Below are positions 5,708 to 11,839 of a stretch of DNA of 26,192 bases, in pieces. Each line of letters opens with the position of its first letter. Position 1 is the stretch's first letter. This DNA comes from an uncultured Christensenella sp. (GTDB taxonomy: Bacteria; Bacillota; Clostridia; Christensenellales; Borkfalkiaceae): the NCBI GenBank assembly GCA_910578655.1, contig CAJTQE010000021.1, forward strand, positions 1 to 26,192. Direction: 5' to 3'. The notes under the pieces were generated by a model. That model worked only from the letters and a program-made list of their open reading frames with translations. It did no database searches and was not told the origin of the DNA. The position numbers were made by a program, and so were the translations under genes.

Positions 5708-8700
5708 TTACTTTGATTTTGTAAGATTTACTATCGTGATTTCCGCCCTGTCGCCGTTTACGTTCTGTTCGCGCGTAAAGCCTTCCGCATTGCCTTCTGT
5801 TATAAATTCAGCCAAAACGTCGCCGCAAAACGCGCCCTTTGCAAGCACGTCTTTAGCCTTGCCTTCGGCAGTAAAATACACGCCTATCCTGTCTGTAACT
5901 TCATACCCTGCTTCTTTGCGCATATTCTGAATTTTAGAAACGAGTTCGCGCTCTATCCCCTCGAAGATAAGCTCTTCGGTAAGGTTAGCGTCCAAAGCTA
6001 CCGTTATGCCCTTATCTTCTGCGGCAACGAAACCGCCCGTGCTGACGGTGAATATCTGCAAATCTTCTTCGGTGAGAGTTACACCCTCGCCCTCTATCTC
6101 GTAGCTTCCGCCGTTTTTAACCGCATTTACAACCGACTTCGCGTCGCAATCAGAGAGAAACGCAGAAATTGCGCCAAGCTTTTTGCCGTACTTAGGCCCC
6201 AAAGTTTTCAGCTGAGGTTTCAGTTTGTAGCCGATATATTTATCCGCATCGGAAGCAAATTCAAACTCTTTTATATTCAATTCGTCCAAAACGATAGCCT
6301 TATCGTCGTCGGTCAGTTTTATTTTGCCGTTGGCGGCAACTATTACTTTTGCAAGCGGCTGCCTGTTTTTCAGGTTGCCTGCGTTCCGCGCAGCTCTGCC
6401 GAGCACGACGATATTCAAAACCTCGTCCATTTCTTCTTCAAGCTTGTTATCGATATAATTTTTATCGGCCTCGGGGAACGCACAAAGGTGAACGCTTTCG
6501 GGCGCATTTTTATAGAACGACGGAACAAGGTTCCTGTAAATCATTTCCGCAATAAACGGAGTATACGGCGCGGAAATCTTGGCAAGCGTTACCAACACGG
6601 TATACAGCGTAGTATAAGCCGCCGCCTTGTCGTCGGTCATTTCTTTGCCCCAATATCTGTCGCGTCCGCGGCGGACGTACCAGTTTGACAGCACGTCTAC
6701 GAACTCGGCAAGCGCACGCGAACTCTCGAATATTTCATAATTTTTCAAGCTTTCGTCGGTTGACAAAACAAGCGAGTGCAATTTGGAAAGTATCCACTTA
6801 TCCATTACCGAAAGTTTGCATTTCTTCAAATCGAATTTCGAGGGGTCGTAATTGTCTATATCTGCATACAGCGTAAAGAATGCGTAAGTGTTCCATAGCG
6901 TACCCATAAACTTGCGCTGCGCTTCCGAAACGGTTTCCTCGGAGAAACGCGAAGGCAGCCACGGAGCGGACGAGGTATAAAAATACCACCTTACCGCGTC
7001 TGCGCCCTGCTTGTCAAGTACGCTCCACGGGTCGACTACGTTGCCCTTGTGCTTGGACATTTTTATTCCGTTTTTGTCGTTGACGTGACCCAGAACTATA
7101 CAGTTTTTAAAGGGCGCTTTGCCGAAAAGAATTGTATTAATTACAAGTAAAACATAAAACCAACCTCTCGTCTGGTCAACCGCTTCGGAAATGAAATCGG
7201 CAGGGAAAGTCTGCTTGAACAGGTCCTTATTTTCAAACGGGTAATGGTACTGCGCAAACGGCATCGAACCCGAATCGAACCAACAGTCGATAACTTCGTG
7301 CGTGCGTTTCATTTTACCGCCGCATCTATGACATTTGCAGACCAGCTCGTCTACATAAGGACGGTGAAGTTCTATATCCTGATCTTCGGGCAGACCGCAC
7401 CTTTGTTTCAACTCGGCCTTTGAACCCATTACCTCTATTTCGCCGCAGTCGGGGCAAATCCAGACGGGCAGCGGCGTTCCCCAATACCTGTCACGAGAAA
7501 GACCCCAATCGATTACGTTTTCCAAGAAGTTGCCCATTCTGCCGTCCTTTATGGTATCGGGCATCCAGTTTACCGAGCGGTTGGACTTTATAATTTCGTC
7601 CTTGACTTTGGTAACTTGAACAAACCAACTTGATTTTGCGTAATACAAAAGAGGCGTATCGCAGCGCCAGCAGTGCGGATAATCGTGTTCGAACGGCAGA
7701 ACTTTGAAAATCAAGCTTTTTTCTTCAAGTATTTCAAGAATTTTTTTGTCGGCTTTTTTTGCGAAAATACCGTCGAGAGCGGAAAATCTTTTATCGAAAC
7801 AGCCCTTTTCGTCAACAAGTTGAATTACGGGCAAATTATAACTTTTGCCGACCTTATAGTCATCCTCTCCGAAAGCAGGCGCAATGTGAACGACGCCCGT
7901 GCCGTCGCCCATAGTTACATAGCTGTCGCATACGACGTAATGTGCTTTTAGCGGCGCGTTGGCAGGTGAAATGCGCTTAATCTCCTGCTCGGTTTCTTTA
8001 AACAGCGGTTCGTATTCAAGCTTTTCCCACTCTTTGCCAAGCTTTTTTTCAAGCACCTTAAATTCTTCAAAGAAGTTTTTGACCAACGCCTCGGCTAAGA
8101 TATACTTAACGCCTTCGGATTCTATTTTGACGTAAGGCTCGTCAGGGTTCATACACAGCGCTGCATTTGAAGGCAGAGTCCAGGGCGTAGTCGTCCAGGC
8201 AAGGATATATTCATCTGTTTTGCCCTTTACTTTAAAGCGTGCGACAGCAGAATTTTCTTTTACCTTTTTATAACCCTGCGCCACTTCGTGAGAGGAAAGC
8301 GCTGTTCCGCAGCGGGGGCAATAAGGGACAATTTTATGTCCCTTGTAAAGCAACCCTTTTTTGTGCATTTCCTTTAATGCCCACCACTCCGACTCTATAT
8401 ATTTATCGTCGTAAGTTATATAGGGGTTGTCCATATCCACCCAATAGCCAACCCTGTCGGACATCTTTTCCCATTCGCTTTTGTATTTCCATACCGACTG
8501 TTTACACTGCTTTATAAAGGGCTCTATTCCGTATTCTTCAATCTGTTCCTTGCCGTCAAGCCCCAAAGATTTTTCAACTTCAAGCTCAACGGGCAGACCG
8601 TGAGTATCCCAGCCGGCTTTTCTTAAAACGTGCTTGCCTTTCATAGTCTGATAGCGCGGTATAATATCTTTCATAACGCGCGTTAAAATATGCCCTATAT

Positions 8701-8863
8701 GCGGTTTGCCGTTCGCCGTAGGGGGGCCGTCGTAAAAGGAAAATTCCTGTCCGCCGTCATTCTTTTCAACGCTCTTTTCAAAAATACCTTTCTCTTTCCA
8801 AAACGATATTATTTCCTTTTCGCGTTCAACAAAATTTAACGAAGTGTCTACCTTTTTATACAT
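5708..8863 (-). CDS. ileS: Isoleucyl-tRNA synthetase, type 2
   Basis: 1051 residues, longer than the ~930 of type 1 bacterial enzymes. It charges tRNA-Ile with isoleucine using ATP. Seen in order: HIGH at 55-58 in GKPHIGHILTRVMKD; GWDTHGLPVELEVEK; zinc-type cysteine pairs (CPRCGT, CPDCGE, CKCHRCGG); the editing-domain segment GTGVVHIAPAFGEDDYKVG; KMSKHKGN near 601; then the anticodon-binding region and a long C-terminal extension. The GWDTHGLPVE and HIAPAFGEDDY variants and the length mark the eukaryote-like type 2 form, commonly insensitive to mupirocin. AAGGAGT lies 7 bases before the ATG. The gene is controlled by the T-box leader upstream (8881-9401) and has its own promoter. Confidence 0.97.
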   Translation of the reverse strand: MYKKVDTSLNFVEREKEIISFWKEKGIFEKSVEKNDGGQEFSFYDGPPTANGKPHIGHILTRVMKDIIPRYQTMKGKHVLRKAGWDTHGLPVELEVEKSLGLDGKEQIEEYGIEPFIKQCKQSVWKYKSEWEKMSDRVGYWVDMDNPYITYDDKYIESEWWALKEMHKKGLLYKGHKIVPYCPRCGTALSSHEVAQGYKKVKENSAVARFKVKGKTDEYILAWTTTPWTLPSNAALCMNPDEPYVKIESEGVKYILAEALVKNFFEEFKVLEKKLGKEWEKLEYEPLFKETEQEIKRISPANAPLKAHYVVCDSYVTMGDGTGVVHIAPAFGEDDYKVGKSYNLPVIQLVDEKGCFDKRFSALDGIFAKKADKKILEILEEKSLIFKVLPFEHDYPHCWRCDTPLLYYAKSSWFVQVTKVKDEIIKSNRSVNWMPDTIKDGRMGNFLENVIDWGLSRDRYWGTPLPVWICPDCGEIEVMGSKAELKQRCGLPEDQDIELHRPYVDELVCKCHRCGGKMKRTHEVIDCWFDSGSMPFAQYHYPFENKDLFKQTFPADFISEAVDQTRGWFYVLLVINTILFGKAPFKNCIVLGHVNDKNGIKMSKHKGNVVDPWSVLDKQGADAVRWYFYTSSAPWLPSRFSEETVSEAQRKFMGTLWNTYAFFTLYADIDNYDPSKFDLKKCKLSVMDKWILSKLHSLVLSTDESLKNYEIFESSRALAEFVDVLSNWYVRRGRDRYWGKEMTDDKAAAYTTLYTVLVTLAKISAPYTPFIAEMIYRNLVPSFYKNAPESVHLCAFPEADKNYIDNKLEEEMDEVLNIVVLGRAARNAGNLKNRQPLAKVIVAANGKIKLTDDDKAIVLDELNIKEFEFASDADKYIGYKLKPQLKTLGPKYGKKLGAISAFLSDCDAKSVVNAVKNGGSYEIEGEGVTLTEEDLQIFTVSTGGFVAAEDKGITVALDANLTEELIFEGIERELVSKIQNMRKEAGYEVTDRIGVYFTAEGKAKDVLAKGAFCGDVLAEFITEGNAEGFTREQNVNGDRAEITIVNLTKSK

Positions 8864-8882
8864 ACAAAAAACTCCTTGTAAT

Positions 8883-8913
8883 AAAAAAGAGCGTCCGCGT
8901 TTCGGACACTCTT
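8883..8913 (-). terminator. T-box regulatory terminator
   Basis: An 11-bp stem with one G-U pair (8903-8913 with 8887-8897) and a 5-base loop is followed on the minus strand by a run of six U residues. It lies 20 bases before the ileS Shine-Dalgarno and just after the T-box sequence, the standard place for the attenuator. Confidence 0.88.
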
Positions 8914-8996
8914 AAAAAGTGCTTATGAACCACCAAAACAAACTATCATTTGTTGTAACTTGTAACGGGTTACAGCTCCGCGCAAAACTACTCGGC

Positions 8997-9274
8997 TAGT
9001 CATAAGTGAAATGAATGTGCATGGTTTTAATGGCGATAAACGCAGTAAATCTGCGTTGCTGTCGCTTGACGTGCGTCCCTGCACGTCTGCGCGCCATCGC
9101 CTTGCCTTACACTCGTTTCTCGCTTATTAAAATTGCACGCACCTAAAATGGCGTATTTTTGTGCGGTTCAAGAAGTACGAGAGCAACCGTATCGTTAATA
9201 CAGTAAACGAGTACGACGTGGAAACGAACAAAAAGCCGCATTTTAGGCTTACACATTCATTTCACTTATGACTA
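8997..9274. mobile_element. MITE-like element with 21-bp perfect terminal inverted repeats and TA flanks
   Basis: 8999-9019 and 9252-9272 are perfect 21-base inverted repeats (outer end GTCATAAGTGAA...), each flanked outside by TA (8997-8998 and 9273-9274), the target duplication expected of IS630/Tc1-mariner-type elements. The interior encodes no transposase (longest credible frame ~32 residues). It folds into two arms: one closed by TTTTAAT/ATTAAAA (about 9024-9132) holding ATGGCG/CGCCAT and two hairpins (9040-9056, 9068-9087), the other closed by 9142-9150 with 9239-9247. Removing the element plus one TA restores a continuous T-box stem II. The transposon family assignment is an inference. 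Confidence 0.75.
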
Positions 9275-9407
9275 CATTTCGCAATGCGAGCTAAAAGGTG
9301 ATAGACTGAAAACCTGCTTACTTTCTCGCACCAACCGAAAGCTCTCTGAAAAGCGCAGTTAAAAGCCGTTGTCCTTTATTGTTGCCTTTAAAATTCAGTT
9401 TATAACG

Positions 9408-9436
9408 ATTATAATAATTTTTGATAAAAATGTAAA
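9408..9436 (-). promoter_or_regulatory. Sigma-A promoter of the ileS T-box transcript
   Basis: On the minus strand TTTACA (9436-9431), 17 bases, then TATAAT (9413-9408). The predicted start is near 9401, about 25 bases before T-box stem I. It lies just after the tsaD stop codon, so ileS need not depend on the upstream operon. Confidence 0.8.
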
Positions 9437-9454
9437 GCAATTTAAGCAAAAATT

Positions 9455-10459
9455 TTATTTTAACGGAATCTGAGCGCAGGCGTTAAGCGACATATCGGCA
9501 AAGTTGCCCGCGTTGTACTGCACAAGCCCTTCCGCCGCTATCATTGCAGCGTTATCCGTACAAAACTTTTTTTCCGGCAGGATAAGTTTTATTCCTGTTT
9601 TTTCGCACTCGCTTGCAAGGCTGTTTCTTAAAAAGTCGTTGGCGGCAACTCCTCCGCCTGCCGTTACGGTTTTGACGCCGAGCGCAAGCGCGCTTTCAAC
9701 GGTTTTGTTTACAAGCGGCAAAATAGCCGTTTTCTGAAAAGACGCGGCTACGTCCTCGCGTTTGAGAGTTTCGCCCTTTTGCTCTGCGTTATGGCAATAG
9801 TTTATAACCGCGGTTTTAAGTCCGCTGTATGAAAACTGAGTTCCGCGCACGAGCGGCGACGGCAACTTGATTTCGGCTTTTCCGCTTTGCGCAAGCCGTT
9901 GGACGTTAGGTCCGCCGGGATAAGGCAGACCGAGAATACGCGCAACTTTGTCAAACGCCTCGCCTGCGGCATCGTCGGTTGTAGAACAGAGAACCTCGAA
10001 TTCGGTATAAGATTTAACGTGAATTACAGCCGTATGTCCGCCGCTTGCAAGCAAGGTTATATACGGCGGTTTCAGATTCTCGTCTGCGAGATAAGAAACT
10101 GAAAGATGTCCGCGAATATGGTTAACCGCAATAAGCGGGACCTTTAAAGCGTAGGCAAACGATTTCGCAAACGACAGCCCCACCAAAAGTGCGCCCAAAA
10201 GCCCTGCGCCGTAGGTTACGGCAACCGCGTCGATTTGATTTACTGTGACGCCTGCCTCCGCTATCGCCTGTTTTACTGCCTCGTCAACGGCTTCGGTATG
10301 CGCACGGGAAGCAATTTCGGGAACTACTCCGCCGTATTTTGCCTGTTCCGTCGCAGAAGAAAAAATTACGTTTGACAAAAGCTGTCTGCCGCGAATTAAC
10401 GCGGCAGACGTTTCGTCACAACTCGATTCAATTCCTAAAATTACTGGATTTTCTTTCAT
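9455..10459 (-). CDS. tsaD: tRNA threonylcarbamoyladenosine synthase subunit TsaD
   Basis: 334 residues, normal length. It transfers threonylcarbamoyl to A37 of ANN-decoding tRNAs, together with TsaB and TsaE. Visible signatures: the N-terminal ILGIESSCDETSAA, the metal-binding NHIRGHL (His114, His118), LASGGHTAVI, TTDDAAGEAFDKVARILGLP, YPGGP, and the C-terminal GGGVAANDFLR. The ATG at 10459 has only a weak upstream purine stretch. It follows prfB across a 134-base repeat-bearing spacer. tsaB and tsaE are not in the window. Confidence 0.96.
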   Translation of the reverse strand: MKENPVILGIESSCDETSAALIRGRQLLSNVIFSSATEQAKYGGVVPEIASRAHTEAVDEAVKQAIAEAGVTVNQIDAVAVTYGAGLLGALLVGLSFAKSFAYALKVPLIAVNHIRGHLSVSYLADENLKPPYITLLASGGHTAVIHVKSYTEFEVLCSTTDDAAGEAFDKVARILGLPYPGGPNVQRLAQSGKAEIKLPSPLVRGTQFSYSGLKTAVINYCHNAEQKGETLKREDVAASFQKTAILPLVNKTVESALALGVKTVTAGGGVAANDFLRNSLASECEKTGIKLILPEKKFCTDNAAMIAAEGLVQYNAGNFADMSLNACAQIPLK

Positions 10460-10487
10460 ATAAAGCGTCCGTCGGTTTCTATAAGCA

Positions 10488-10593
10488 AGCAGTACAATGA
10501 AACCGCGTAAACCGCAAGGGAGTTTACAATGAAGTAAATGACCGCAGCGGTGCGCAAGGTTGAAGCCGTAATGCGTAGCTTAGAGGAAGCGAC
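10488..10593. repeat. Intergenic repeat-like element between prfB and tsaD
   Basis: The segment 10519-10542 (GGAGTTTACAATGAAGTAAA then TGAC) matches 22 of 24 bases of 2533-2556 in the sigma-module spacer. Both have an internal GTTTAC/GTAAA palindrome, followed by a short GC-rich hairpin (here CCGC-A-GCGG, 10542-10550) and a CCGTA...GCG...AG tail. No gene or clear terminator was found in the 134-base gap. It is most likely a dispersed palindromic repeat family. Confidence 0.55.
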
Positions 10594-11694
10594 TTATATT
10601 GTTTTCTTTAAGTAGTCGATTATAAAGCCTTGAATATCTCCGTCCATAACCGCCTGCACGTTGGAATTTTCGTAGCCGGTGCGGTGGTCCTTGACGAGAG
10701 TATACGGACAGAACACATAGGAACGTATCTGACTGCCCCATTCTATCTTTTTAATTTCGCCCTTTATTTCGGCGTCGGCGGCTTCACGGTCGGCAATTTT
10801 ACGCTCGACAAGTTTTGCCCTGAGGTACTGAAAAGCCATAGCCTTATTTTGAAGTTGACTTCTTTCGTTTTGGCAAGTTACGACTATACCCGTAGGATAA
10901 TGGGTTATACGAATTGCCGTTTCCGTTTTATTTACCTTTTGACCGCCTGCACCGGATGAACGGTAAACGTCTATACGAATATCTTCGTCACGGATTTCAA
11001 CTTCGTTGTCATCGTCAACTTCGGGCATAACCTCCAAAGACGCAAACGACGTGTGACGGCGTTTGTTGGAATCGAATGGAGAAATTCTGACAAGACGGTG
11101 AACGCCCTTTTCAGCCTTTAAAAAGCCGTAGGCGTTTTCACCCTCGACACGGAAAGATACGCTTTTCAGACCGGCCTCGTCGCCGTCCTCGAAGTCAAGT
11201 TCGGTTACTTTAAAACCAGCGCGTTCGCAATAGCGCGTATACATTCTGTAAAGCATCCCCGTCCAGTCGCAAGCTTCCGTGCCGCCTGCACCCGAATGAA
11301 GGTTGAGTATGGCGTTGTTGCCGTCATAGTCGCCGCGCAAAAGTGCGCGAATGCGCATCTGTTCGATGTCGTCTTCTGCAACAGTTATCATACTTTCAAG
11401 TTCGGGTATTAAACTTTCGTCGTCCGCCTCCTCGATTAAATCGATAAAGGCGTACGCATCGGCAAGAGCGTTTTCACCCTTTTTGTACGAATCGATTTTA
11501 TTTTCGACAGCGGAAATTTCCCTGCCGACACGCTTAGACTTTTCCAAGTCCTGCCAGACGGACGGGTCCTCCTGTTCCTTTTTCAGCTCGCCGAGCTTCA
11601 CGCCCAGATTGTCTATATCGAGCGCGTATTTAGCCTCCGACAGAGTATCGGAAAGCGATTTTAATTTTAATCTGTAATCGTCTGCTTTAAACAT
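10594..11694 (-). CDS. prfB: Peptide chain release factor 2, without programmed frameshift
   Basis: 366 residues, full length. It recognises UAA and UGA stop codons and triggers peptide release. The recognition tripeptide SPF is at 205-207 (RISPFDSNKRR), and the catalytic GGQ at 250-252 lies in SSGAGGQKVNKTETAIRITH. The frame is continuous through AKYALDIDNLGVKL, where many bacteria carry an in-frame UGA and +1 frameshift that autoregulates RF2, so that control is absent here. The ATG directly follows the stop of the small ORF 11695-11826 (TAAATG), suggesting coupled translation after secA. Confidence 0.96.
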   Translation of the reverse strand: MFKADDYRLKLKSLSDTLSEAKYALDIDNLGVKLGELKKEQEDPSVWQDLEKSKRVGREISAVENKIDSYKKGENALADAYAFIDLIEEADDESLIPELESMITVAEDDIEQMRIRALLRGDYDGNNAILNLHSGAGGTEACDWTGMLYRMYTRYCERAGFKVTELDFEDGDEAGLKSVSFRVEGENAYGFLKAEKGVHRLVRISPFDSNKRRHTSFASLEVMPEVDDDNEVEIRDEDIRIDVYRSSGAGGQKVNKTETAIRITHYPTGIVVTCQNERSQLQNKAMAFQYLRAKLVERKIADREAADAEIKGEIKKIEWGSQIRSYVFCPYTLVKDHRTGYENSNVQAVMDGDIQGFIIDYLKKTI

Positions 11695-11826
11695 TTAAAA
11701 TACCGAAACCAAATAATATACAAGTACCGCACCGACGCACGCAATTATCGGTGTGCCCTTATTAATCTTGCAAAAAGTGCAAGCAGCCCTCGGCTCACGA
11801 AATTTATCGACATCGTCGAACGTCAA
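11695..11826 (-). CDS. Small putative membrane protein between secA and prfB
   Basis: A 43-residue frame that starts with TTG at 11826 and whose TAA abuts the prfB ATG. It begins MTFDDVDKFREPRAACTFCK (a C-x-x-C pair near 16-19) and ends in one hydrophobic segment, TPIIACVGAVLVYYLVSVF (about 25-43), a likely tail-anchored single membrane helix. The segregation of a charged head and a hydrophobic tail, together with the exact junction with prfB, argues for a real gene. Against it: TTG start, no good Shine-Dalgarno and small size. Function unknown; I do not recognise it. Confidence 0.5.
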   Translation of the reverse strand: MTFDDVDKFREPRAACTFCKINKGTPIIACVGAVLVYYLVSVF

Positions 11827-11839
11827 TAAATTTGTGAAC

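Larger units (their letters stand above)
8881..9401 (-). promoter_or_regulatory. Ile-specific T-box leader of ileS (riboswitch)
   Basis: Read on the minus strand. Stem I closes as AAAGG/CCUUU (9377-9373 with 9298-9294) and carries AGAGAGC (9347-9341) and the distal loop GGUUGGUGCGAG (9336-9325). The specifier codon is AUC (9302-9300, Ile), followed by A. Stem II can form from AGCUC (9292-9288) and GAGCU (8978-8974). The T-box region UUUUGGUGGUUC (about 8938-8927) offers UGGU to pair with the tRNA end ACCA. An intrinsic terminator follows (8887-8913). Uncharged tRNA-Ile should favour the antiterminator and raise ileS expression. A 278-bp mobile-like element interrupts the stem II region. Confidence 0.85.

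Noticed and set aside
10460..10593. tRNA or small RNA gene in the tsaD-prfB gap
   Set aside because: No cloverleaf, no promoter and no terminator; the sequence instead matches the repeat core near 2533.
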